DNA of 36,505 nt from an uncultured bacterium (GTDB taxonomy: Bacteria > Verrucomicrobiota > Kiritimatiellia > RFP12 > UBA1067). The notes beneath the pieces were generated by a model. It worked only from the letters and a program-made list of their open reading frames with translations. It did not search any database and was not told the origin of the DNA. Of the stretch, positions 22,350 through 30,947 are shown in pieces. How positions within the stretch are numbered: the first letter of the stretch is position 1; each line of letters begins with the position of its first letter. Made by a program: the position numbers and the translations under genes. The stretch is taken from assembly GCA_902770045.1 (NCBI GenBank), contig CACXRO010000012.1, forward strand, positions 1 through 36,505, in the 5' to 3' direction.

Positions 22350-22485
22350 AACGACGTAGGTCCTGGGTTGCACGCGGATTCAGCCGACATTTCTTCGACC
22401 GACGCGAAATCAAGGGGGCAACCCCTACTTGGAACGACGGGTTCCGGAGGTTCGGTGCTACGGCAACGCGGGATCTTTTAGATTT
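22350..22485 (+). ncRNA. Possible structured RNA (6S-like) after pheT
   Basis: The gene-free 22342-22497 can fold. GTAGG (22356-22360) and GGTTGC (22366-22371) pair with GCAACC and CCTAC (22418-22428), and GGAAC/GTTCC (22431-22445) forms a second hairpin, followed by GCGGGATCTTTTA. From memory, AGCCGACATTTC (22382-22393) resembles AGCCGATATTTC of E. coli 6S RNA, and TTGGAACGACGGGTTCC resembles its 3' side. The length is shorter than usual 6S and I see no promoter of its own. It could instead be a leader element of the aminotransferase gene. Confidence 0.35.
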
Positions 22486-22497
22486 GGAAAGGCAACG

Positions 22498-23781
22498 ATG
22501 AACAGACAGGCGACAGAACTCAACCGCACTCTCGGCGACGCCGCGAAGTTTCTTTCGCGGCGAGGACTGAGGATGTACTTCCCCTACGGCGGAATCCTCG
22601 GCCAGAGCGCCGAGGCGAAGAAGTGCGAGGTAAACGCCACCATCGGCATGGCGTTCGAGGAGGATGGCTCCCCGCTGCTCCTAGACTCCTTCCGCCGCCG
22701 CATCGGCCTCGACCCCAAGGCCTTCCTCTACGCCGGCTCCTTCGGCCTCCCGGCCCTGCGCGAGGCCTGGCGGAAGATGGAGTTGAAGAAGAACCCTTCG
22801 CTGAAGGGCGTCAGGTTCTCCCTGCCCGTCGTCACCGGCGCGCTCACCCACGGCCTCCGGATCGCCGCCGAGCTCTTCGCCGACCCTTCCGACGAACTGG
22901 TCGTCCCCGACCTCTTCTGGGACAACTACGAACTCATCTTCACCGAGGCGGTCGGCTGCCGCATGCGCCGCTTCAACACCTTCCGCCGCGGCGCCTTCGA
23001 CGCCGACGCGATGAAGGCCGCGCTGCTCGCGCCCGGCGCGCGCAAGCTCCTCGTCCTCAACTTCCCCAACAACCCCACCGGCTACACCGCCACGGTCGAG
23101 GACGCGAAGCGGATTGTCGCCGCGGTCAGGTCCGCCGCCCGCGCCGGCAAGCGCGTGGTGGTGATCCTCGACGACGCCTACTTCGGCCTCGTCTACGAGA
23201 AGGGCATTCACGGCGAGTCGCTCTTCGCCGAGTTCGCCGGCCTCGACCGCAACGTCCTCGCCGTCAAGCTCGACGGCACCACCAAGGAGGACTACGTCTG
23301 GGGACTGCGCGTCGGCTTCATCACCTTCGCCTTCAAGGGTGCCAGCGAGGCCCAACTCAAGGCGCTGGAGGCCAAGGCCGCGGGCGACGTTAGGAGCGGC
23401 GTCTCCAACATCTCCTCAATCGGACAGCACCTCGCCGTCGCCGCCTACGCCGACGCGGACTACGCCGCGCAGAAGAAGGCCAAGTACGCCGTGCTGCGCG
23501 CCCGCTACCGCGAGATCCGCCGCATCCTCAGGGCGAACAAGGCCTACGCCGAGACCTTCGAGGCGATGCCGTTCAACTCCGGCTACTTTATGTGCGTGAA
23601 GCCGATCGGCGTGGACGCCGAGGACGTCCGCCGCCGGCTGATCGAGAAGTACTCCGTCGGCACCATCGTCCTCTCCGGGCTCATCCGCATCGCCTTCTCC
23701 ACCGTGCCGACCGCGCGCCTCGCCAGGCTCTTCGCCGCGGTCGACTCCGCGATCCGCGACCTGAGGGGAATGGCGCGTTGA
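22498..23781 (+). CDS. Pyridoxal-phosphate aminotransferase, class I/II
   Basis: A 427-residue fold-type I aminotransferase. Visible features are the N-terminal substrate segment MYFPYGGILG, the PLP-phosphate region FGLPALREAW and VTGALTHGLRIAAE, LLVLNFPNNPTGYT (the NPTG motif), ILDDAYFGLVYE, and KLDGTTKEDYVWGLRVGF, where K in this segment is the expected Schiff-base lysine. It closes with a RIAFS-type substrate-binding Arg. The substrate is not clear. ATG 22498 follows GGAAAGG and begins the family core. Its last four bases overlap the ispE start. Confidence 0.87.
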   Translation: MNRQATELNRTLGDAAKFLSRRGLRMYFPYGGILGQSAEAKKCEVNATIGMAFEEDGSPLLLDSFRRRIGLDPKAFLYAGSFGLPALREAWRKMELKKNPSLKGVRFSLPVVTGALTHGLRIAAELFADPSDELVVPDLFWDNYELIFTEAVGCRMRRFNTFRRGAFDADAMKAALLAPGARKLLVLNFPNNPTGYTATVEDAKRIVAAVRSAARAGKRVVVILDDAYFGLVYEKGIHGESLFAEFAGLDRNVLAVKLDGTTKEDYVWGLRVGFITFAFKGASEAQLKALEAKAAGDVRSGVSNISSIGQHLAVAAYADADYAAQKKAKYAVLRARYREIRRILRANKAYAETFEAMPFNSGYFMCVKPIGVDAEDVRRRLIEKYSVGTIVLSGLIRIAFSTVPTARLARLFAAVDSAIRDLRGMAR

Positions 23782-24632
23782 CGGTCGAGGCCTACGCCAA
23801 GGTCAACCTGACGCTGGAGGTGCTCGGCCTGCGGTCGGACGGCTACCATGACCTCCGGTCCGTGGTGCTGCCGGTTTCGCTTGCCGACACCATCGAGGTC
23901 GAGCGGGCGGACGGCGTCTCCTCCGATTCTGGCATCCCCGGCGACCTCTGCGTCAAGGCGGCCGAGGCTCTGGGTGTCGGCGCGCGTATCCGCGTGGTCA
24001 AGCGCATTCCGGCCGGCGGCGGGCTCGGCGGCGGCAGCGCGGACGCGGCGGCGGTGCTGGTGGCGCTCAACTCCCTCTACGGACTCGGCCATTCGCCAGC
24101 GCGTCTGGCCGAGATCGGCGCTGAAGTCGGCTCGGACGTCCCTGCGCTCGTCCTCGCCCACTGCCTGCGCGCGCCGGTGCTGATGGAAGGGCGGGGCGAG
24201 CGCGTCTCCCCGCTTCCCGCGATGCCGCTCGACCTGGTGCTTGCGTTCCCCGGCGTCCACTCCTCCACCCGCGAAGTGTTTTCCCGTTGGCGCCCTGCGC
24301 CGCCGCGCGACCGCGCCCCGACCACGCTGGCGGCCGACGCCATCCGCCGCGGCGACCTCGCCGCACTAGCCGCCGCGCTCGCCAACGACCTCGAACCTGC
24401 CGCGGCCGCGCTCCATCCCGAAATCGCCGCGGCGCTTGCGGCCCTGCGCGCGGAAAACCCGCTCGCCGCCGCGATGACCGGCTCCGGCTCCTCCGTCTTT
24501 GCGCTTGTCCGCTCGCCGGACGAAGCCGCCGCCGTCGCCGCCCGCCTCCGCGCCCGCGGCATTTCCTCATCTCCGGTCTGCGCGGTGGCAATCGGACACA
24601 TCGACATGGATGCAAAGGGTAAAGAAGGATAG
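23778..24632 (+). CDS. ispE: 4-diphosphocytidyl-2-C-methyl-D-erythritol kinase
   Basis: A 284-residue GHMP kinase of the MEP isoprenoid pathway, which phosphorylates CDP-methylerythritol. It begins AYAKVNLTLEVLGLRSDGYHDLRSVV, has the ATP loop PAGGGLGGGSADAA at residues 78-91, SDVPALV, and the third GHMP motif MTGSGSSVFAL. The start is a TTG at 23778 overlapping the previous stop (TTGA). No ATG or GTG in frame would preserve the conserved N-terminus, so a rare start codon and translational coupling are likely. Confidence 0.92.
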   Translation: MTVEAYAKVNLTLEVLGLRSDGYHDLRSVVLPVSLADTIEVERADGVSSDSGIPGDLCVKAAEALGVGARIRVVKRIPAGGGLGGGSADAAAVLVALNSLYGLGHSPARLAEIGAEVGSDVPALVLAHCLRAPVLMEGRGERVSPLPAMPLDLVLAFPGVHSSTREVFSRWRPAPPRDRAPTTLAADAIRRGDLAALAAALANDLEPAAAALHPEIAAALAALRAENPLAAAMTGSGSSVFALVRSPDEAAAVAARLRARGISSSPVCAVAIGHIDMDAKGKEG

Positions 24633-24649
24633 GTCGAAGCAACTACAAG

Positions 24650-26797
24650 ATGAGAACACTTACCATACTTTGGCTGCATAAGCCGGACGCTGGCGACGGC
24701 GACATGCTTTCGGTCGCCGAACACGGCTTGTCGGACGCCTTCCGCGATTTCTGCGCCGAGGCATTCAACGTCCGCGTACCGCTTGAATACCCTCCCCTCA
24801 AGCTGAAGACTGTGTCTTCGCCCGAGGCGATCCCGGATGCGCTTTTCATCGACGGCGACCCGTCGCACGGCATGACCGAGGGCGGCGACGACGTCTGTCT
24901 GTTCATGGTGGACGACTGCTTCTATTCCGAGAACATCCGCGGCGTGCCGCTGAAGGACTGGCTCAAGACCTACATCCCCGCGCTTCCGAAGGTCGCCGTC
25001 GTCTATCCGGGACGTCCGCCGATCGTCGTGCCGCAGCGACGCTGGGCGAAGAAGGGGATAGAGGTCCTGTCCCGCCCCGACTTCTACCGCGAGCGCATCG
25101 TCCATCTCTTCAAGGCGTTCTGGCTGCCGCGCTTCGCAAGCGCCATGCGGCAGTACGTGCAGGTCAAGGCCGGGACGAACTGGCACACTCCTGGGCACAA
25201 CGGCGGCAAGGCGTTCTCCGACTCCCCGTTCCTGCGGGGGCTCTACGAGGCGTTCGGCTCGATGATATTCCGCTCCGACCTTTCGGTGTCGGTGGAGTCG
25301 CTCGGCGACCTTTCGAGCCCGGAGGCGCAGACGCCGCTGTCGGAGGCGCAGAAGCTGTCGTCGGAGATATTCGGCAGCGCCTTGAGCCGCTATGTGACGA
25401 ACGGCACCTCGACCTCGAACAAGGCCATGCTCATGACGCTGCTGAAGCCGGGCGAGGTGGTGCTGGTCGACCGCAACTGCCACAAGTCGGTGCATCATGC
25501 GATCGTGACGTCCGGCGCGGTGCCGCGCTACCTGCCGTCGCGCTGGAATTCGCGACTCGGCGTCTGGGGGCCGGTTTCCCTCCGCGACATCCAGCGCGCG
25601 CTGGAGGCGGCGGAATCGCCGCGTCCGCGGCTGCTTGTCCTGACGACATGCACCTACGAGGGCGTGCTGTATCCGGTGTGGGAGGTGTCGCGGCTCTGCG
25701 AACGGGCTGGGGTGCTGTTCTACGCGGACGAGGCATGGGCCGGATACACTGCGTTTCATCCATTCTATACGCGCCCTGACTGTGCGGCCGGGCGGGCGAT
25801 GCGGTACAACGCCGTCAACGAGACGAGCGGAGCGCACTTTGCCGTGCAGTCAACCCACAAGACGATGGCCGCGTTCTCCCAGTCCTCGATGATCCACGTC
25901 TCCCTGAGGTTCAAGGCGCTTCTGGAGGAGGACGCGTCGCCTCAGTTCCGCTGGCTCAGGCGCCGCTTCTCGCTCAATGGGCACGGCTCGTTCGAGAAGT
26001 TCACCCACGACCTGCACGAGTTCCTGCGCTACTGGCATTCGACCTCGCCGCACTATCCGTTCCTGGCGACTCTCGACGTCGCCGGCGTGCAGATGCGGAT
26101 GGAGGGGATGAAACTCATCGACGAGCGCCTGAAGTGGGCGGCGGACTTCCGCGCGCGCGTTGCCGCGGAGTGCGGGCTGCCTGAAGGCGAGTGCTTTGCG
26201 GACCTTGCCGACATTGCCGGTACGGACGACGGCTGGTCTAAAGCCGGCTACCTGAAGGATCCGCTGAAGATCGTGCTGATGCTGCGCAGCCCGGAGGCGT
26301 GTGCCGCGTTCAAGAAGGCCTTGCTGAAGTCGCATATCCAGTGGGAGAAAGCGACTTCGACAACAATCCTCTTTCTGGTGACTGTCGGCACGGTCGAGGA
26401 GCATTTCGAGTGTCTGTTCCGCGTCTGCCGCCTCAACCGCATGCTCATCGGGCGTCCGGCGTCCGGCGTCGACGACGACGAATCGGTTTCCCGCGCGGTC
26501 GAGGGGCAGCCGGTGGTGCTGCCGCGGGACGCGGCGCTCTGCGACGGAGAGTTCGTGACGCTTGATGCGTCCGTCGGCCGTATCGCCTCCCAGTTCGTCG
26601 TGCCGTATCCTCCGGGCATCCCGGTCTTCGTGCCAGGGCTCAGGATAACGGCCGAGATGGTCGAGCTGGTAAAGGGCGTCATGGCATCGGAGGGAATTGC
26701 GGCGGTACACGGACTTTTCTGCCGCGGAGGCCACCCGCCCTGCTATATCGAGGTCCTCAACCGTGACGAGGAGTCTCGCCTTCTGCATGGTCAGTGA
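24650..26797 (+). CDS. Orn/Lys/Arg decarboxylase, PLP-dependent
   Basis: A 715-residue protein of the large bacterial basic amino-acid decarboxylase family. It has an N-terminal receiver-like wing domain (about 1-130), TPGHNGG at 180-186, a PLP-binding core with YADEAWAGY, and the Schiff-base lysine in SVQ-type STHK (K404), then a C-terminal domain with YPPGIPVFVPGLRIT. It produces agmatine, cadaverine or putrescine. Such enzymes serve polyamine synthesis or acid resistance. The exact substrate cannot be decided by eye. It starts 17 bases after ispE. Confidence 0.92.
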   Translation: MRTLTILWLHKPDAGDGDMLSVAEHGLSDAFRDFCAEAFNVRVPLEYPPLKLKTVSSPEAIPDALFIDGDPSHGMTEGGDDVCLFMVDDCFYSENIRGVPLKDWLKTYIPALPKVAVVYPGRPPIVVPQRRWAKKGIEVLSRPDFYRERIVHLFKAFWLPRFASAMRQYVQVKAGTNWHTPGHNGGKAFSDSPFLRGLYEAFGSMIFRSDLSVSVESLGDLSSPEAQTPLSEAQKLSSEIFGSALSRYVTNGTSTSNKAMLMTLLKPGEVVLVDRNCHKSVHHAIVTSGAVPRYLPSRWNSRLGVWGPVSLRDIQRALEAAESPRPRLLVLTTCTYEGVLYPVWEVSRLCERAGVLFYADEAWAGYTAFHPFYTRPDCAAGRAMRYNAVNETSGAHFAVQSTHKTMAAFSQSSMIHVSLRFKALLEEDASPQFRWLRRRFSLNGHGSFEKFTHDLHEFLRYWHSTSPHYPFLATLDVAGVQMRMEGMKLIDERLKWAADFRARVAAECGLPEGECFADLADIAGTDDGWSKAGYLKDPLKIVLMLRSPEACAAFKKALLKSHIQWEKATSTTILFLVTVGTVEEHFECLFRVCRLNRMLIGRPASGVDDDESVSRAVEGQPVVLPRDAALCDGEFVTLDASVGRIASQFVVPYPPGIPVFVPGLRITAEMVELVKGVMASEGIAAVHGLFCRGGHPPCYIEVLNRDEESRLLHGQ

Positions 26798-26851
26798 CGG
26801 GTTCATTGGATGAATATTCAATATGATGTGAAGACGGAAGGGGGATAGACA

Positions 26852-27586
26852 ATGGGCGATACGTTTGGAGAGTACTCTTGGGCGGTCAGGACATACGAGT
26901 GCGGTCCTGATGGCGCAGCGACGATGGCCTCGGTCTGCAACTGGCTGCAGGAGGCGGCGAGCCTGAACGCCGAGGCGCTGGCATTCTCGAAATCGGACTT
27001 CGAGTCCGCCGGCGAGAACATCTCATGGGTGCTTACGCACCTGAAGGTGAAGATGCTACGTTTCCCGAAGTGGGGCGAAACCGTCTCGATACTCACGTTT
27101 CCGCGCGGCGGACGTCGGATCGTCGCGTGGCGCGATTTCGTCTTGACGGGCGTGGATGGCGAGGAGCTTGGACATGCCTCCAGCGAATGGATGATCATCG
27201 ACCTCGCGTCCCGCAAGGTCGTTGCCATCCCCGAAGGCGTGTTTGCCGCGGCGAATACGGTCCGGAAGCCTGTTTTCGGGGACGAGCCGTTTCCGAAGCT
27301 GCGCTGGGAATGCAGCGTTGAGTCCGCCGATGCGCTTGTCTTCCGCGCGCGGCGCGGCGACATCGACCTGAACGGACACGTCAACAACGTCCATTACGTC
27401 GAATGGCTGCTGGAGAGCCGTCCGGACGAAGCAGGCCCGTGCCGCGAGCTCGACATCGTCTTCAAGTCGGAGACGCTAGCAGGAGAGGAGGTCCGTGTCG
27501 AATCCGTCGAGACGGAACCAGGGGTGTTCATCCACCGCGTATACGCTCCCGACGGCCGCGACCATGTCCTGGCAAGGAGTAAATAA
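26852..27586 (+). CDS. Acyl-ACP thioesterase
   Basis: A 244-residue protein with two hotdog domains, of the FatA/FatB-like bacterial acyl-ACP thioesterase family, which releases fatty acids from acyl carrier protein. The N-terminal hotdog has SVCNWLQEAASLNAEAL and WVLTHLKVKMLRFPKWGE. The C-terminal hotdog has the catalytic segment DIDLNGHVNNVHYVEWLLE (Asn and His). GAAGGGGG precedes the ATG. No fatty-acid synthesis genes are next to it. Confidence 0.92.
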   Translation: MGDTFGEYSWAVRTYECGPDGAATMASVCNWLQEAASLNAEALAFSKSDFESAGENISWVLTHLKVKMLRFPKWGETVSILTFPRGGRRIVAWRDFVLTGVDGEELGHASSEWMIIDLASRKVVAIPEGVFAAANTVRKPVFGDEPFPKLRWECSVESADALVFRARRGDIDLNGHVNNVHYVEWLLESRPDEAGPCRELDIVFKSETLAGEEVRVESVETEPGVFIHRVYAPDGRDHVLARSK

Positions 27587-27636
27587 CAGTTGGCGTGTGT
27601 TATGGAAGCTGAAATCGCAAGCAAGGAGGTAGTTGC

Positions 27637-28194
27637 ATGAAGAAGAACCTTGGAGTGAAGAACTGGATGTTCCCGATGCCAGTCTTGATGATCGGCACGT
27701 ACAACGAGGATGGAACACCCGACGTCATGAACGCCGCCTGGGGTGGAATCACGCTGGAGGACCAGATAACGATCTGCATCGACACCTCGCACAAGACATG
27801 GGCGAACATCGCTGCGCGTAAGGCGTTCACTGTCGCCTTCGGCACGGCGGGCACCGTCAAGTCCTGCGACTACCTCGGCATTGTTAGCGGTAACAAGACG
27901 CCTGACAAGGTGGCGAAGAGCGGCTTCACCGTCACGAAAAGCGAGTTTGTGGACGCGCCAGTCGTCAATGAACTGCCGCTCGTCCTCGAATGCGAACTCG
28001 TTTCGATGAACGAGGAGAACTGCAACGTTGTCGGGAAGATCGTCAACTGCGGCGTCGAGGAATCAGCGCTCACAGACGGCAAGCCCGATGCAGACAAGAT
28101 GAAGCCAATCTGCTTCGACACCTGCCAGCACGTCTATCGTCTTATGGGCGAGGTCGTAGCACAGGCGTTCTCCTGCGGCAAGGAATTGATGTAA
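27637..28194 (+). CDS. Flavin reductase-like (flavoredoxin-type) FMN-binding protein
   Basis: A 185-residue split-barrel FMN-binding protein. It begins NLGVKNWMFPMPVLMIGTYNEDGTPDVMNAAWGG, typical of the flavoredoxin and flavin-reductase-like family in anaerobes. Later segments are HKTWANIAARKAFTVAFGT, CDYLGIVSGNKTPDKVAKSGF and LVLECELVSM. It probably transfers electrons between flavins and ferredoxin-like or rubredoxin-like partners. The ribosome site is a strong AAGGAGGTAG. It is the last GC-rich gene before the AT-richer island. Confidence 0.9.
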   Translation: MKKNLGVKNWMFPMPVLMIGTYNEDGTPDVMNAAWGGITLEDQITICIDTSHKTWANIAARKAFTVAFGTAGTVKSCDYLGIVSGNKTPDKVAKSGFTVTKSEFVDAPVVNELPLVLECELVSMNEENCNVVGKIVNCGVEESALTDGKPDADKMKPICFDTCQHVYRLMGEVVAQAFSCGKELM

Positions 28195-28195
28195 T

Positions 28196-28222
28196 AAGGA
28201 AACAAGAAACAGGAAAATAAGC
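28196..28222. repeat. GGAAACA-type heptamer repeat before the KilA-N gene
   Basis: AGGAAAC, AAGAAAC, AGGAAAA and TAAGCAA follow with a 7-base period. The block fills the entire spacer between two genes and also supplies the purine-rich ribosome-binding site of the KilA-N gene. Confidence 0.55.
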
Positions 28223-28225
28223 AAT

Positions 28226-29047
28226 ATGAAAAAACGAGTTGCACTTACCGCTAATGGCCGTAGCGTCCAAATAATAAAGGTGGACGGGGAGGATTATATC
28301 TGCCTGACCGATATAGCACGCCAAAAGAATCCGGAATTTCCTGCTGATGTTGTGCGGAACTGGATGCGTTCGAAGATGACGGTTGCATTCCTCGGACTAT
28401 GGGAACAGTTGCACAACCCCAATTTTAAACTGGTCGAATTCGACCAGTTTAAAAACGAGGCTGGATTGAATTCCTTTGTATTGCCCCCGCAAGTATGGAT
28501 TGCGAAAACAAACGCCATTGGCATAATCTCCAAGTCTGGTCGCTACGGCGGCGGCACGTTTGCCCACCATGACATTGCTTTCGAGTTTGCCTCATGGGTT
28601 TCTGTCGAGTTTAAGCTATATCTAATAACAGACTACCAGCGACTTAAGGCTGAAGAGCAAAAACTGCTCGGCTGGTCGGCGAAGCGTGAACTTGCGAAGA
28701 TCAACTACCGTATCCACACGGACGCAATACAGCAGAATCTCATTCCCGCCACCGTCACGCGCTCGCAGATGAACATCATCTACGCAAGCGAGGCGGACGT
28801 TCTCAATGTCGCGCTTTTCGGCATGACGCACCAGCAATGGCAGGCTGCGAACCCGACGCTCAAAGGCAACCAGCGTGACTACGCCACTATCAACCAGCTG
28901 ATTTGCATCTCCAACATGGAGAACATTAACGCAGTAATGATAAACGACGGCATCCCTCAGCCGCAGCGGTTGAAGAAGCTGAACGAAATCGCCATCCAGC
29001 AAATGCGCATTTTGTCAGAAGTAGAAGATCGAAAATATCTTAAATGA
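28226..29047 (+). CDS. KilA-N domain protein
   Basis: A 273-residue protein. The N-terminal KilA-N DNA-binding domain is recognisable from DYICLTDIARQKNPEFPADVVRNWMRS through FVLPPQVWIAKTNAIGIISKSGRYGGGTFAHHDIAFEFASWVSVEF. The C-terminal part (about 145-273) is found in stand-alone KilA-N proteins of gut bacteria and has helical character. KilA-N proteins come mostly from phages and large DNA viruses and are thought to bind DNA. Base composition is markedly more AT-rich than in earlier genes, which points to horizontal transfer. A perfect 32-bp palindrome lies inside the gene at 28423-28454. The next gene overlaps its stop. Confidence 0.88.
   Translation: MKKRVALTANGRSVQIIKVDGEDYICLTDIARQKNPEFPADVVRNWMRSKMTVAFLGLWEQLHNPNFKLVEFDQFKNEAGLNSFVLPPQVWIAKTNAIGIISKSGRYGGGTFAHHDIAFEFASWVSVEFKLYLITDYQRLKAEEQKLLGWSAKRELAKINYRIHTDAIQQNLIPATVTRSQMNIIYASEADVLNVALFGMTHQQWQAANPTLKGNQRDYATINQLICISNMENINAVMINDGIPQPQRLKKLNEIAIQQMRILSEVEDRKYLK
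28423..28454. repeat. Perfect 32-bp palindrome inside the KilA-N gene
   Basis: TTTTAAACTGGTCGAA (28423-28438) is followed immediately by its exact reverse complement TTCGACCAGTTTAAAA (28439-28454), with no spacer. It encodes residues of the KilA-N domain (around NFKLVEFDQFKN). It could be an operator for autoregulation or form an mRNA hairpin. Confidence 0.95.
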
Positions 29048-29517
29048 GGCTGCTGTTTGCCATGAAACGCACTCGCCTTATTAAGATTGTCGATTGCATT
29101 TGTGCCATCCTCCTAATTGGATGCACAGTCTGGGTTGCTTGCCAGTACGGCTCGTTGCCTGATCGGATCCCAACCCATTATAACGCGAACGGCATTATCG
29201 ATGGATATGGCAGCAAGAGCATGATTTGGACAGTGATTGCCATTATGTGGGTACTGGTTGGTCTCATGTCTGCGGGAGAGCAAATTCCAAGACTTTGGAA
29301 TACTTGGTTTAAGCTTATAAAAGAGAACCATTCTCGACTGTTGGCCTTGACTTGGCTTTTTAGCACTACCAAATTAGTCGTCTCTGTCATGTTTGCGTAT
29401 ATCGTGGTCATGTGCGTAATAGGCGAGAACCTCTCGCCGCTATTTCTTCCGCTCGTATTAACGGTATTGTGTGCTAATTCTTTATATTGGATAATCAAAC
29501 TAGTTATCAACCGTTAA
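29044..29517 (+). CDS. DUF1648-type membrane protein
   Basis: A 157-residue membrane protein. A hydrophobic helix (about 15-33) is followed by LPDRIPTHYNANGIIDGYGSK, the hallmark of DUF1648 proteins, then three further hydrophobic segments (about 60-78, 105-125, 130-152). DUF1648 segments occur in SdpI-like immunity proteins of Gram-positive bacteria; that function cannot be assumed here. The ATG overlaps the KilA-N stop (ATGA). An alternative ATG lies at 29062. The gene is strongly AT-rich for this window. Confidence 0.78.
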   Translation: MRLLFAMKRTRLIKIVDCICAILLIGCTVWVACQYGSLPDRIPTHYNANGIIDGYGSKSMIWTVIAIMWVLVGLMSAGEQIPRLWNTWFKLIKENHSRLLALTWLFSTTKLVVSVMFAYIVVMCVIGENLSPLFLPLVLTVLCANSLYWIIKLVINR

Positions 29518-29521
29518 AGCC

Positions 29522-30922
29522 ATGACATACAAGCAAATCCAACACACGATTGAAATGTATCACCGCAAGGCCATGCGCGAGCCGACAAAACGGTTGCGTG
29601 CGGCCATCGAACAGGCCTCGAAGAAGCGATGCTGGCACAATGGGTGGAAGCATGAAGGACAGCTTGCGGATTACGGAGTTCTTTACAAGCCGATGCGGGA
29701 GTTCATTTCCGAAGCTCAATTTAGCGACATTTGCGCGATGTGCGAATTCCTCATGGCGAAGGCAAATGCGCAAATCGAGAAGTCTGATGATGACGGCGAC
29801 TGCGCCAATCAGGCGCGTTTTTGGATGGAAAAGCTGTTGAAGGCGCTTATGAAATCCGAGGTTGATATCGTCGAGAAAACGGCATGGCTGGAAGACTTCC
29901 AAAAGCATGACAACTATTCTCTCGCCGATTTCGCAAGAAAGATGTTGAACAAGCGCAATACGCTGTCGCAGGAGGATTGGTCTCGGTTGGCTGACATGAA
30001 GATCGCGAGGTTTAAGAATTCGCCCAAGGTGGAGAACGATGGCAGGGGCGATGAGGACATCCTCGGCTGGTTTGACGACGAGGCGGCAGTCGAGGAGATT
30101 GAGGCCGCGTTGCGAAATGCCGGTCGCACGGACGAGATAACGGATTTCAGAAAAGCCATTTTGGGGCGGTTCGGCACGGCTGAGGATGTTGCGGAAGCTC
30201 TTCTCGCCGATGGGCGGGTTCAAGAGGCCGAGGCGTGGTTTGCAAAAGGCCTGAAGCAATCTCCGGCATCTCTGAGAGCGAGGGCGCGGTTGCGCGAATT
30301 TGCTCTTGCTCATGGTGATCCGCTGACTGCGGCGGCGTATGACGCAGAGTCCTTTTTTGACAAGCCTACCATCGGGGCATATGATCAGTTAATGGCTATA
30401 TGTGCTGTTGAAGGTCTCGCGGACGCTGTTCGCGCTGTGGTTTTTCGTTCATTGGAAAGCGGAATTCGTCCAGATTTCAACGAAACCAGGGCAGACGACT
30501 GGCCGTTGCCGATTGTGGCTTTACGTCGCATTTTGGTTGAAGATCCAGTTCCGAACTTCGGGTTGCTGTCTGAATTGTCATGGCGCGAACATCGCCCTAA
30601 CGAGGCACTCTTGTTTTACAAACGTGGGATTGAACAACACAAGAATGGCGGCGGCAAACAGGTTTGGGATTCTGATTGGGTGATGGCAGATCGCATTGCG
30701 CCGATATGGCCAGAGGAGGCAATTGCCATTTGGGATCGCATTATCCAAAATAGCACTGATGCCTGGCAAGGCGACTACGACAACATAGTCCGTGCGCTAA
30801 AGAGCATGAAATCAATTCTTTTCATCTTGGGGAGGGCAAAAGAGTTCCGGGCAAGAGTTCGGAGCATTATCGAAAGCAACAAGCGCCGAAGGAATCTGGT
30901 CGATGCACTTGAAGAACTATAA
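29522..30922 (+). CDS. Helical-repeat (TPR-like) protein, resembling the C-terminal half of SWIM zinc-finger proteins
   Basis: A 466-residue soluble protein of helical hairpins. It has repeated segments such as AEDVAEALLADGRVQEAEAWFAKGLKQSP and NEALLFYKRGIEQHKNGGG, which look like degenerate tetratricopeptide units, and ends in a basic RSIIESNKRRRNLVDALEEL. That ending resembles the C-terminus of SWIM-domain proteins, but the SWIM cysteine/histidine motif itself is not visible. Cys residues near the start (C37, C71, C74) do not form a recognisable finger. Function is unknown. It shares the AT-rich composition of the two preceding genes and starts five bases after them, so the three may have moved together. 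Confidence 0.72.
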   Translation: MTYKQIQHTIEMYHRKAMREPTKRLRAAIEQASKKRCWHNGWKHEGQLADYGVLYKPMREFISEAQFSDICAMCEFLMAKANAQIEKSDDDGDCANQARFWMEKLLKALMKSEVDIVEKTAWLEDFQKHDNYSLADFARKMLNKRNTLSQEDWSRLADMKIARFKNSPKVENDGRGDEDILGWFDDEAAVEEIEAALRNAGRTDEITDFRKAILGRFGTAEDVAEALLADGRVQEAEAWFAKGLKQSPASLRARARLREFALAHGDPLTAAAYDAESFFDKPTIGAYDQLMAICAVEGLADAVRAVVFRSLESGIRPDFNETRADDWPLPIVALRRILVEDPVPNFGLLSELSWREHRPNEALLFYKRGIEQHKNGGGKQVWDSDWVMADRIAPIWPEEAIAIWDRIIQNSTDAWQGDYDNIVRALKSMKSILFILGRAKEFRARVRSIIESNKRRRNLVDALEEL

Positions 30923-30947
30923 AATATGAATGATGGGAGAACACGAC

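Noticed and set aside
19900..22413. Minus-strand open frame of 837 codons
   Set aside because: It is the antisense shadow of pheT. The composition is Glu/Asp/Val/Leu/Arg-rich without domain motifs.
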